From UBA2386 sp046306335 (GTDB taxonomy: Bacteria > Planctomycetota > UBA1135 > UBA2386), in contig JBKDXM010000108.1 of assembly GCA_046306335.1 (NCBI GenBank), forward strand, positions 1-64,000: a stretch of DNA of 64,000 nt. The letters are read 5' to 3'. Below are positions 39,217 to 48,575 of this stretch, in pieces (the first letter of the stretch is position 1; every line of letters begins with the position of its first letter). Under the pieces are notes generated by a model. That model made no database searches. It saw only the letters and a list, made by a program, of their open reading frames with translations, and was not told the origin of the DNA. A program made the position numbers and the translations under genes.

Positions 39217-40278
39217 TCACTGTTCGCCGAGGGCGTTGCGGCGGAAGTCCTTCACCATCTGGCTGACGATCGGCGTCATCAACTCCCCCGGGCACTCCGT
39301 GTCGCGGAAGTCGTAGTGACGGAAGATCGCATCGGCGCCGAAGTTGTGGTTCCGCATCAGTTCCGCGACCAGCTGGCGCATCGCGGCGACCTGCTCGCGC
39401 GTCGGCTCTTGGCCCCGTTCCTTGCCGCGCCGGGTGCGCATGAAGTTGCCGAGCAGGCAGATGCCGACGTTGCCGACGTTGCCCTCGCCGGTCGCATGCG
39501 CACCCTGGAAGCGCAGCTGCCTGCCCTGCCAGATGCGGCCCGAGGGGTCGATCAGGAAGTGGTAGCCGATGTCGCCCCACCGCTTGACGGTCATGTGCTG
39601 CTGCTGGATCGCCTTGATCTGGGCTGCGCACGTGTTGGGTCGGGTGTCGCGGAAGTACATCGCCGAGTGATGGATGGTCACGCGGTGGATCGGCGCCATC
39701 GGCTCGACGTTGCCCGGGTCGTGGGGCGCCGCCTTCCACTGCGAACGCGGCTGGACGGCGAGCTCCAGGCCGGCCGCGGGGGGCGATTCGGCGACCGTCG
39801 GCGGGACGACCTTCGGTCCGAGGAGCTTGCGCAACTCCGGATCGATCGCGAGTTGGCGGGCCAAGTCGCGGTCGTAGGTCCCGCGTTCGGGGTTGCCGGC
39901 GGCGGCGAAGGCTTCGGCGCGCAGGTACCGCGCGAAGGACTCCTCGTGCGCCGAGGGCTTGGTGGGCCCGTAGAGCACTTCGGCGACGGCGTCGAGCGCG
40001 TTCTGCGGTCGGCGCTGTTGCAGGTGCAGCCAGGCGACACGCAGCAGCGCCGCCGGCGTCTTGGTGCGCGCCAGAAGCCCGATCTCGGCGTCCGGATGCA
40101 TCGCGGACGGCGCGAAGGTCGTCGACTTGCCGACGACCGTCGGCGGCTGGAAGGCGCCCTTGGTCCCTGCGGACGGCGGTGCGCCGGCGCAAGCCGACAT
40201 GAAGGCCATGGCGGCTAGTAGCGAGCAGCGAAGCAGGACGACGGCGCCGGCTGTGCGGCGATGCAGGTGCGAAGTCAA
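39217..40278 (-). CDS. N-acetylmuramoyl-L-alanine amidase (Amidase_2/PGRP fold) lipoprotein
   Basis: 353 aa. Lipoprotein signal with AAMAFMSACAG. A helical region of TPR character (residues 75-130) precedes the amidase domain: QWKAAPH, VTIHHSAMYF with the zinc His, GDIGYHFLIDPSGRIWQGR, FQGAHATGEGNVGNVGICLLGNF with another His, and FRDTECPGE with the Cys ligand, matching the T7 lysozyme/PGRP zinc set. It cleaves the stem peptide from muramic acid in peptidoglycan or turnover products. The start is TTG 40278 with a good Shine-Dalgarno GGGAGG six nt before; ATG 40209 would leave too little signal. Confidence 0.85.
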   Translation of the reverse strand: MTSHLHRRTAGAVVLLRCSLLAAMAFMSACAGAPPSAGTKGAFQPPTVVGKSTTFAPSAMHPDAEIGLLARTKTPAALLRVAWLHLQQRRPQNALDAVAEVLYGPTKPSAHEESFARYLRAEAFAAAGNPERGTYDRDLARQLAIDPELRKLLGPKVVPPTVAESPPAAGLELAVQPRSQWKAAPHDPGNVEPMAPIHRVTIHHSAMYFRDTRPNTCAAQIKAIQQQHMTVKRWGDIGYHFLIDPSGRIWQGRQLRFQGAHATGEGNVGNVGICLLGNFMRTRRGKERGQEPTREQVAAMRQLVAELMRNHNFGADAIFRHYDFRDTECPGELMTPIVSQMVKDFRRNALGEQ

Positions 40279-40330
40279 GAAGCCCTCCCGCGCGTCGGTC
40301 CGACCGGAGGACCGGGCGCGCAGTCCCGGT

Positions 40331-40336
40331 AGGATA
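40331..40336 (-). promoter_or_regulatory. Candidate -10 box TATCCT for the amidase gene
   Basis: On the minus strand TATCCT followed by ACCGGG, 52 nt before the TTG start. Confidence 0.35.
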
Positions 40337-40469
40337 CACGGACGGAAGCGTCCTTCGCAACGCCGGTTGGCGGCCGCGGCCGTCGCGCCCCTGACGGCGA
40401 CGGGGCTAGCGCGGGCTCAGGAACGCTGGTGCTACGGCCGATAGCGGCGGGAAGCCGGAGTTTCGCCCC

Positions 40470-40919
40470 ATGCCCTCCCAGGTCGTGCTGTCGCTGACTG
40501 GTCCGCTGGACCACCTCCGCCTCGTCTGGCAGACGGGTGAGGTCCTGTTGCAGTCAGTCATCTTCGACGAAGACCCCGAGGGCACGCGCTACAACGTGCT
40601 GATCGCGCTGCAGGAGCTGGTGACCAACGTCCTGCGTCACGGCTACCAACTCGACGAGTCGCGTCCCATCGAGGTGCGATTCGACCTGCGCGAGGATTCG
40701 TTCCAGGTGACGTTGCGCGATCGCGGACCGGCCTTCGATCCGACGTGCCACGGCGAACTGGCGGACGTCGCGGCCGACGACGAGGCGATGCCCACCGAGT
40801 GCGGTGGATTCGGCATCCACATCGTGCGCCAGGTGATGGATCGCGTCGAGTACGCGCGCATCGACGGCTGGAACACGCTGCGCCTCACCAAGCACGCGCG
40901 GGTGGTTATCCACACCTGA
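40470..40919 (+). CDS. RsbW-like anti-sigma factor / serine kinase ATPase
   Basis: 149 aa GHKL ATPase of the RsbW/SpoIIAB type. N box ALQELVTNVLRHG near 48, G1 LRDRGPAFDP near 83 and G2 GGFGIHIVRQVMDRVEY near 111. In partner-switch modules these proteins bind a sigma factor or kinase partner and phosphorylate a STAS antagonist. It heads an operon with a PP2C phosphatase (7 nt later) and a response regulator. Neither a sigma factor nor a STAS protein lies beside it, so the regulated target is elsewhere. Confidence 0.85.
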   Translation: MPSQVVLSLTGPLDHLRLVWQTGEVLLQSVIFDEDPEGTRYNVLIALQELVTNVLRHGYQLDESRPIEVRFDLREDSFQVTLRDRGPAFDPTCHGELADVAADDEAMPTECGGFGIHIVRQVMDRVEYARIDGWNTLRLTKHARVVIHT

Positions 40920-40926
40920 TCTGCCC

Positions 40927-42510
40927 GTGACGATCCACCAGGATTCGGACGAACTCCTGGCGGCGATCCCTCGCGTGTTCGAGGGGATCGCCGTCACGGT
41001 GTTCGACGGCGCCGGCGCGCCGCTGCGCTCGTACGGCGCGGCGCCGTCCGGCGCTGCGAGCGCGCGCGTCGACGTGCCCGAGGGGGCGGTCGTCGCCGCG
41101 ATGCCCGCCGGCGCTACGGCGGTGCACGGCCTGATCCAGGCCTTGCTCGACGTGCTGAAGGAGCGCGAGCGGCTGGAAGGCGACATGGACAGCATGAACG
41201 ACCGCTCGATGAGCTTGCTCGAGCAGGTCGCCATGTACGGCGACACGCTGCCCAAGCTCTCGGGCGGCGGCGACGACGCCGAGATCGCCGCCATGGCGAC
41301 CGAGGCCTGCCGCCGCGCCGCCGGCGTGCGTCACGTCGTCTACCTCTCGTGCCTGCACGGCAAGGACCTGTGCGAGGTCGTCGCGCACTGCGGCGAGGAT
41401 CCGGCGCGCGCCTTCGAGGGCGCTGCCGTCGTCGAGACGCGCGGGTTCCTCGCCGACGTGCTCGCTGCCGATGGCGAGCCGATCGTGCGCACCGTCGGTT
41501 CGAGCGGGCGCATGGGCGAGCCGGGCAGCGCCGAGAGCCTCGCCGAGCGCGACGTGATCGGCGTGCCGGTCACCTATGGTGCCGGCGACAAGCGCATCGT
41601 GCTGGGCGCGCTAGTGCTGGTCGACAAGGTCGGCGCCGCCCCGGGAGTCGGCGGCGTCGCCGGCGGCGAGTTCGGCACGTGGGAGACCGAGTTCGCGATG
41701 TCGTTCGCCGCCATGCTCGGCGCGGTGCTCGGTGCGCGCAAGACGGCGGCGCTGGGCAAGGAGCTCAGCATGGCGCAGACGATCCAGCGCCAGGTCCTGC
41801 CCGAGCGGGCCGTCGTCGTCCCCGGCTTCGAGATCGCGTCGAGCTACGAAGCCTGCGGCGCGGTCGGCGGCGACTACTTCGAGTACGCCCGGCTCGCTGA
41901 TGGACGCACCCTGGTGGCCGTCGCCGACGTCTCCGGCCACAACCTCGCGTCCGGCATGCTGATGGTCGCGGCGCGTTCGACCTTGCGCACGCTCGCGAGC
42001 GTCCACAGCGACGCCGCGGCGCTGTTCTCGGCGATGGCGTCCCTGCTGCACGGCGATCTGCAGCGCACCGAGCGGTTCCTGACCGCGGCCGGCGTCGTGC
42101 TGTCGCCAGGCAGCGCCGACGTCGACCACGTCAGCGCCGGCCACACCGAGTTGATGGTCTACCGAGCCGCCGGCGATCGCGTCGAGCGCGTGCCGAGCGA
42201 CGGCACCATCCTCGGGTTCCTGCCGGACGTTCGCTACGAGGCCCGCCGCATCGCGCTGCAGCGCGGCGACTGCCTGCTGCTGTACACCGACGGCGTCACC
42301 GAGGCGGTCGACCCGGCTGGCGACATGTTCGGCGAGGACCGGCTGGCGGCGGTGTTCTCGCAACTGGCGCGCAACCGGTCCGCGCAGCGCATCGTCGACG
42401 GCATCGTCAGCGAACTCGACAACTATCGCGGCGGTGGCGGCACGGCCGCCGACGACGTGACCGCGGTGGTCGTGCGTTGCCTCGTCGATGGCGCAGGAGA
42501 ACAACCATGA
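40927..42510 (+). CDS. GAF-linked PP2C (SpoIIE/RsbU-type) serine phosphatase
   Basis: 527 aa. N-terminal region with a short coiled segment (LLDVLKERERLEGDMDSMND), a GAF-like domain at about 130-285, and a C-terminal SpoIIE phosphatase with GAVGGDYFEYARL, VAVADVSGHNLASGMLM and the metal-binding TDGVTEAVD and DDVTAVVVR motifs. It should dephosphorylate an anti-sigma-factor antagonist in a partner switch. GTG 40927 is used as start after a 7-nt gap from the RsbW-like gene. Its stop overlaps the regulator start (ATGA). The GAF domain may sense a small ligand. Confidence 0.87.
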   Translation: MTIHQDSDELLAAIPRVFEGIAVTVFDGAGAPLRSYGAAPSGAASARVDVPEGAVVAAMPAGATAVHGLIQALLDVLKERERLEGDMDSMNDRSMSLLEQVAMYGDTLPKLSGGGDDAEIAAMATEACRRAAGVRHVVYLSCLHGKDLCEVVAHCGEDPARAFEGAAVVETRGFLADVLAADGEPIVRTVGSSGRMGEPGSAESLAERDVIGVPVTYGAGDKRIVLGALVLVDKVGAAPGVGGVAGGEFGTWETEFAMSFAAMLGAVLGARKTAALGKELSMAQTIQRQVLPERAVVVPGFEIASSYEACGAVGGDYFEYARLADGRTLVAVADVSGHNLASGMLMVAARSTLRTLASVHSDAAALFSAMASLLHGDLQRTERFLTAAGVVLSPGSADVDHVSAGHTELMVYRAAGDRVERVPSDGTILGFLPDVRYEARRIALQRGDCLLLYTDGVTEAVDPAGDMFGEDRLAAVFSQLARNRSAQRIVDGIVSELDNYRGGGGTAADDVTAVVVRCLVDGAGEQP

Positions 42511-42884
42511 AGCGGCCCACGGTCCTGGTGGTCGATGACGAGCCGTTCATCTGCCGTTCGCTCACGTACATCCTGCGCAAGGAGGAGTACCACGTGCTCG
42601 AGGCGCGCAACGGCGAGGAGGGACTGGCGTTGATCCGCGACCAGAAGCCGGACCTCGTGTTCCTCGACGTGATGATGCCGAAGCTCGACGGCTTCGGCGT
42701 CGCCAAGCAGGTCCGCGCCGACAAGACGCTGGCGCACGTCAAGCTCGTGTTGTTGACGGCGCGCGGCCAGGAGAGCGACAAGGAGAGCGGTCGCGCCTCG
42801 GGCGTCGACGCGCACTTGACCAAGCCGTTCAGCCCGAGCCGGATCCTCGAACTGGCCCGGCACATGCTCGCGCCAGTGCCGTAG
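42507..42884 (+). CDS. Single-domain response regulator
   Basis: 125 aa, receiver domain only. Acidic pocket VVDDEPF, phospho-acceptor Asp54 (VFLDVMMP), Thr84 (LLTARGQ), Lys106 (HLTKPFSP). Without an output domain it likely relays phosphate or binds a partner, possibly the phosphatase encoded upstream. The start overlaps that gene by 4 nt. Confidence 0.88.
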   Translation: MKRPTVLVVDDEPFICRSLTYILRKEEYHVLEARNGEEGLALIRDQKPDLVFLDVMMPKLDGFGVAKQVRADKTLAHVKLVLLTARGQESDKESGRASGVDAHLTKPFSPSRILELARHMLAPVP

Positions 42885-42905
42885 CGGTCCGATGCCGCGC
42901 CGGCC

Positions 42906-42932
42906 GGCGTGGCCTTCCGTGGCGCAGACTCC
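42906..42932 (+). repeat. 27-bp direct repeat, left copy
   Basis: A 27-nt block starting GGCGTGGCCTTCCGTGG and ending CGCAGACTCC, identical to 43070-43096. Its right end is also the left arm of the palindrome CGCAGACTCCGAGGAGTCTG(CG) at 42923-42944 (10-bp arms). Confidence 0.7.
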
Positions 42933-43042
42933 GAGGAGTCTGCGTCACGGGACGCGCGCCGATCCGGTGCGTGGATTCGCGGTCGGGGCGAAGCCGACGA
43001 CCGCAGGCGAATCGGTGGATTCGCCGAGGATCGGCGGCGAGC
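42933..43042 (+). repeat. Interspersed repeat, copy B
   Basis: Matches the reverse complement of 39089-39198. It begins inside the palindrome and ends before the right direct repeat, so in this copy the repeat unit is bracketed by the two 27-bp direct copies, as a small element with flanking duplications would be. Confidence 0.75.
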
Positions 43043-43069
43043 TCCCGGACGCGAAGACGCGTACTGGGC

Positions 43070-43096
43070 GGCGTGGCCTTCCGTGGCGCAGACTCC
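43070..43096 (+). repeat. 27-bp direct repeat, right copy
   Basis: Identical to 42906-42932. It ends with ...GACTCC followed by TAGG, 12 nt before the MATE start codon at 43109. Confidence 0.7.
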
Positions 43097-43108
43097 TAGG
43101 CTCCGCGG

Positions 43109-44509
43109 GTGAGCGATGCCGCCCCCGATCCGCTGTTGCGCCGTTCGCCCGGTGGTTCGGTGCTCGTCCAGGGGCTGCCGCTGGCGCTCGGTCTCGCCTC
43201 GCACGCGGCCATCAACCTCGTCGACCTGGCCATGGTCGGTCGGCTCGGCGGCGCGGCGGTGCAGGCCGCACACGTCGGGTCGACGTGGAACTTCCTGCCG
43301 ATGATCGTCGGCAACTGCGTGTCGACGGCGCTGCTGGCGCACGCGTCGCGCCTGCTCGGCGCCGGCGACCCGGCGGCGGCGCGGGCGTTCAACCGGCGGG
43401 CGCAGTGGTTCATGGTCTGGCTCGGCTTGCTGCTCGGCGCGCTGACGGCGCTGCCGGCGGCACCGATGGCCGACCTGATGGGCGTCGAGGGGGCGGCGCG
43501 CAGCGGCGCGATCGCGTACCTCGTGGTCAGCAACCTCGGTTGCGCGCCCATGTTCGTCTTGATGCAGACGACGGCCGCGATGCGCGCAGCCGGCGAGGCG
43601 GCGATGCCGCTCGCGCTGTTGCTCGGCGCCAACTTGCTCAACCTCGCGCTCGCCGTGCCGCTGCTGTTCGGCTGGGAAGCCGTCGGCTGCGAGCCGATCG
43701 GCGTCGTCGGCGCGGCCATCGCCGCCGTGGCGGCGCGCGCGGTTGCGGCGGGCGTCGGCATCTGGTGGCTGGCGCGCCGCAGCCATCCGCTGTCGCTGCG
43801 CCGCGACGCCGCAGAACCCCCGCGGCGGCCGGCCGTCGTGCTGCCGCTGCTTGTCGATGCATGGCCGCAGGCAGTGCAGATCGGCCTGCGCGCCGGCCTC
43901 GTACTCGTGCTCACGCCGCTGGTGCGCGAGCGCGGCGGCGAACCGGCGCTGGTGGCGCTCGGCATCACCACGCGCTTCGACACCATCGTCCTCTTCGCGT
44001 CCTTGGGCTTCGCCAACGCCGCCACGGCGTATGCAGCCCGTGCCGCCGTTGCCGGCCGGGCCGCCGCGGCGCGCGCCGCCGGCCTCTGGGCGGGGGCGTA
44101 CGGCGGCTTGCTCGGTGCAACCTTCGTGGCGGCGATGATCGGCGGCGCCGAATGGCTCGTGGAGGTCTGTCTGCCATCGCCGCCGGCGGCGGTGGTCGCG
44201 GCGGCCGCCGCCTACTTCGGCGTCGCCTCGTGGGCGCAGGCGCTCGGGGCCATCGCCCTCGGCGCGATGGGGGCGATCCAGGGTGCGGGCCGCATGCGCC
44301 TGCCGTTGCTCGTCGATCTGGTCGGCTTCGCCGTCGTCTACGGCGCGTTGGCGCGGGCCGCGCGCGCGGCCAAGTCCGATCCAGCGGCGCTGTACGGCGC
44401 CCTGGTCGTCGGCATGGCGGTGGTCGCGCTGCTGCACCTCGGCTTGGTGCGCTGGGGTGGCTGGACCAGCGAGCGGGAGCGCCAGAATGGCAGCGATGCG
44501 CGCCGGTAA
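43109..44509 (+). CDS. MATE-family multidrug/metabolite exporter
   Basis: 466 aa with about twelve hydrophobic helices in two similar halves. The MATE hallmark region near the first helices reads SHAAINLVDLAMVGRLGG, followed by GNCVSTALLAHASRLLGAGDP, and the second half begins around PAVVLPLLVDAWPQAVQIG. Uses a Na+ or H+ gradient to expel organic cations or other metabolites at the inner membrane. GTG 43109 is the start; the right copy of the 27-bp repeat lies just upstream. Substrate cannot be inferred. Confidence 0.85.
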   Translation: MSDAAPDPLLRRSPGGSVLVQGLPLALGLASHAAINLVDLAMVGRLGGAAVQAAHVGSTWNFLPMIVGNCVSTALLAHASRLLGAGDPAAARAFNRRAQWFMVWLGLLLGALTALPAAPMADLMGVEGAARSGAIAYLVVSNLGCAPMFVLMQTTAAMRAAGEAAMPLALLLGANLLNLALAVPLLFGWEAVGCEPIGVVGAAIAAVAARAVAAGVGIWWLARRSHPLSLRRDAAEPPRRPAVVLPLLVDAWPQAVQIGLRAGLVLVLTPLVRERGGEPALVALGITTRFDTIVLFASLGFANAATAYAARAAVAGRAAAARAAGLWAGAYGGLLGATFVAAMIGGAEWLVEVCLPSPPAAVVAAAAAYFGVASWAQALGAIALGAMGAIQGAGRMRLPLLVDLVGFAVVYGALARAARAAKSDPAALYGALVVGMAVVALLHLGLVRWGGWTSERERQNGSDARR

Positions 44510-44552
44510 GGCTGTCGGATTGGCAGCATTGTTGCGGTGGCGGGCTCCTTAA

Positions 44553-44568
44553 GTTGTTGTGAAACAAC
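44553..44568. promoter_or_regulatory. Inverted repeat upstream of dnaK
   Basis: GTTGTT-GTGA-AACAAC, a 6-bp perfect inverted repeat in an AT-rich patch, 140 nt before the dnaK ATG and 43 nt after the MATE stop. It could be an operator or the tail of a small terminator hairpin. It is not a CIRCE element, whose 9-bp arms differ. A TTGACA sequence lies at 44602 without a clear partner box. Confidence 0.3.
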
Positions 44569-44707
44569 AGCTAGTGGCGGGGCGAGAGCTGGGCACGGCA
44601 TTTGACAAGGGATGGGTGGCCGCGGCGCGCCGAAGTTCGGTTCGCCGCGGCGGTTCGTTACGCAGACCTGCCCGCCATCGCGCGGGCGAGCAGCAGGAGA
44701 CCAAGCC

Positions 44708-46606
<1,899 letters not shown>

Positions 46607-46727
46607 CTCGTCGCGAGGGGCCGTGACGGCGACGCTGCGCCGGCGGGCGCGGGCCGCCGCGGCCCGAGCCGGCAGGCTGGTCGGGACGCCGCGGTCACCT
46701 CGCTGTGGCCTTTGCCGCGGCCGGCCC

Positions 46728-46733
46728 TAGCCT
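46728..46733 (+). promoter_or_regulatory. Candidate -10 box TAGCCT
   Basis: TAGCCT followed by GTGGCG, 88 nt before the ABC ATPase ATG at 46822. A second candidate, TATCGC at 46807, is 9 nt before the ATG. Between dnaK (stop 46606) and this point nothing else is recognised. Confidence 0.3.
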
Positions 46734-46821
46734 GTGGCGCCCGCGGCCGTCCGGCCTGCCCGACCCCGGCCGCGCGTTCGCTGTTACGACCGCGCGACCG
46801 CCGCGCTATCGCCCTCGCTGC

Positions 46822-47811
46822 ATGATCCGCGTTCGCGACCTGACCAAGCGCTACGGCTCCCACGTCGCCGTCGACCGGTTGACGTTCGAGATCGGCCGCG
46901 GCGAGGTCGTCGGCTTCCTCGGCCCCAATGGCGCCGGCAAGACGACGACGATCCGCGTGCTGACCGGCTTCCATCCCGCGACGTCCGGCTCGGCGGCAGT
47001 CGCCGGCCACGACGTCGCCACCGACTCGCTGGCGGTGCGTCGGCAGCTCGGCTACCTGCCGCAGGAAGTGCCCATCTACCCCGACCTGCGGGTCGTCGAG
47101 TACCTGCGCTACCGCGCGGCGTTGAAGGGCGTCCCGGCCAAGGCCCGCGCGAGCGCGGTGGCGCGGGCGATGGACAAGGCCGGCATCGCCGACGTCGCCC
47201 GCAAGCTCGTCGGCCACGTCAGCCACGGGTATCGGCAGCGCGTCGGCCTCGCGGACGCGCTCGTCGCCAACCCGCCGGTCCTGGTGCTCGACGAACCCAC
47301 CTCCGGGTTGGATCCGAACCAGCGCCGGCGCATCAAGCAGGTCGTCCGCGACCTCGCGTCCGAGCACACCGTGCTGTTCAGCAGCCACATCCTCGGCGAG
47401 GTCCAGGAGGTGACGAACCGCGTGCTGGTCATCCATCGCGGTGTGTTGCGGGCCGACGGCGCGCCGAGCGAACTGCTGGCCAAGGGGGCCCGCCGCCGGC
47501 TGCGCGTCGTCGTGCGCGCCGAGCCGGCCGCGCTCGCCGCAGCGCTGGCGCAGGCGGGCGTCGCCGGCGCGGTCGCGGGCCAAGGCGAGCTGGCGCGCTG
47601 TGACGTGCCGCTGCTGCCCGAACAGGATCCGGTACCGGCGCTGGCCGCGGCCCTCGCGGCGCGCGGCCTGCCGGTGCACGAACTGCGCATCGAGCTGCCG
47701 ACGCTCGAAGAGTGGTTCCACGGCATCACCGAGGCCGGCGACCAGGCGGCCGAGTCGGCGTCGACGGCGGCATCCGCCGGCGCTGTCGCCGGGGAGGCGG
47801 TCCAGCCGTGA
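46822..47811 (+). CDS. ABC transporter ATP-binding protein (gliding-type, GldA-like)
   Basis: 329 aa. Walker A GPNGAGKTT (34-42), signature VSHGYRQRVGLADAL, Walker B VLVLDEPTSGLDP and switch His in LFSSHILGE. The position of the Gln loop (YLPQEVPIYPDLRV) and the two-domain extension after 220 are typical of ABC-2 exporters of the GldA/NatA kind. First gene of a four-gene operon with a permease, a GldG-like protein and a DUF4340 protein; its stop overlaps the permease start as GTGA. Exports an unknown substrate or, by analogy with Flavobacterium GldAFG, supports a surface function. Confidence 0.9.
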   Translation: MIRVRDLTKRYGSHVAVDRLTFEIGRGEVVGFLGPNGAGKTTTIRVLTGFHPATSGSAAVAGHDVATDSLAVRRQLGYLPQEVPIYPDLRVVEYLRYRAALKGVPAKARASAVARAMDKAGIADVARKLVGHVSHGYRQRVGLADALVANPPVLVLDEPTSGLDPNQRRRIKQVVRDLASEHTVLFSSHILGEVQEVTNRVLVIHRGVLRADGAPSELLAKGARRRLRVVVRAEPAALAAALAQAGVAGAVAGQGELARCDVPLLPEQDPVPALAAALAARGLPVHELRIELPTLEEWFHGITEAGDQAAESASTAASAGAVAGEAVQP

Positions 47812-48575
47812 GCGCCCTGCTCGCCACGTTCCGCAAGGAACTGCTGTCGTTCTTCGTCAGTCCGGTCAGCTGGGTGGTCGGCATCCTGTTCTACTGGTGG
47901 CGAGGGCTCGAACTGCGCGCGCTCGTCGAGTACTTCGCGGCGTACCGGATCGACCAGGAACTGCTGCCGCCGCAGACGTACTCGCTGGGCAGCACGTTCC
48001 TGATGGTCGTGCTGGTGCCCGGCCTGCTGACGATGCGCAGCTTCGCCGAGGAGCGCCGCACCGGTTCGCTGGAGACGCTGCTCACCGCCCCGGTGCGCGA
48101 CGGCGAGGTCGTCCTCGGCAAGTGGGCGGCGGCGACGGTCTTCTACTCCCTGCTGTGGCTGCCGAGCGTGCTCGTGCTGCACGCGCTGGAGTACGGGCCG
48201 TTCCTCGGCGCCGATCTCGCCTTCGGGCCGGTGTTCGCCGCCTACCTCGGCATGTTCCTGCTCTCGGGCATGCTGCTGGCGTTCGGCTGCTTCGCCAGCA
48301 GCCTCACCGACAACGTGCTGCTCGCCGCGCTGCTGACGATCATGTTCGACTACGGCCTGTTGACGCTGCCTCGCCAGATCGCCGCGCAACTCGGCGAACT
48401 CGCCGACGCCTACTACGTCCGCGAACTGCTCGACAAGCTCGACGTGATGCGCAACTTCAGCGAGTGGTTCGCGCGCGGGCTGATCGACACCAGCCAGGTC
48501 GCGTTCTACGTCGGCGGCATCGTGTTCTTCCTCTGCCTGACCGGCATCAGCCTCGCGGCGCGGAGGATCGGATGA
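47808..48575 (+). CDS. ABC-2 type permease (GldF-like)
   Basis: 255 aa with about six membrane helices (for example WVVGILFYWWRG, FLMVVLVPGLLTM, YSLLWLPSVLVLHAL, FAAYLGMFLLSGMLLAFGCF, VAFYVGGIVFFLCLTGISLAA). The sequence TMRSFAEERRTGSLETLLTAPV(R) is the diagnostic intracellular loop of ABC-2 permeases of the GldF/NosY group. GTG start overlapping the ATPase stop; ends in an ATGA overlap with the next gene. Confidence 0.9.
   Translation: MSALLATFRKELLSFFVSPVSWVVGILFYWWRGLELRALVEYFAAYRIDQELLPPQTYSLGSTFLMVVLVPGLLTMRSFAEERRTGSLETLLTAPVRDGEVVLGKWAAATVFYSLLWLPSVLVLHALEYGPFLGADLAFGPVFAAYLGMFLLSGMLLAFGCFASSLTDNVLLAALLTIMFDYGLLTLPRQIAAQLGELADAYYVRELLDKLDVMRNFSEWFARGLIDTSQVAFYVGGIVFFLCLTGISLAARRIG

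Noticed and set aside
40906..40914. TTATCCACA, a perfect DnaA-box consensus
   Set aside because: Single copy at the 3' end of a coding sequence; relaxed versions at 28256 and 28647 are also scattered. The number is about what chance gives, with no cluster or AT-rich unwinding region.
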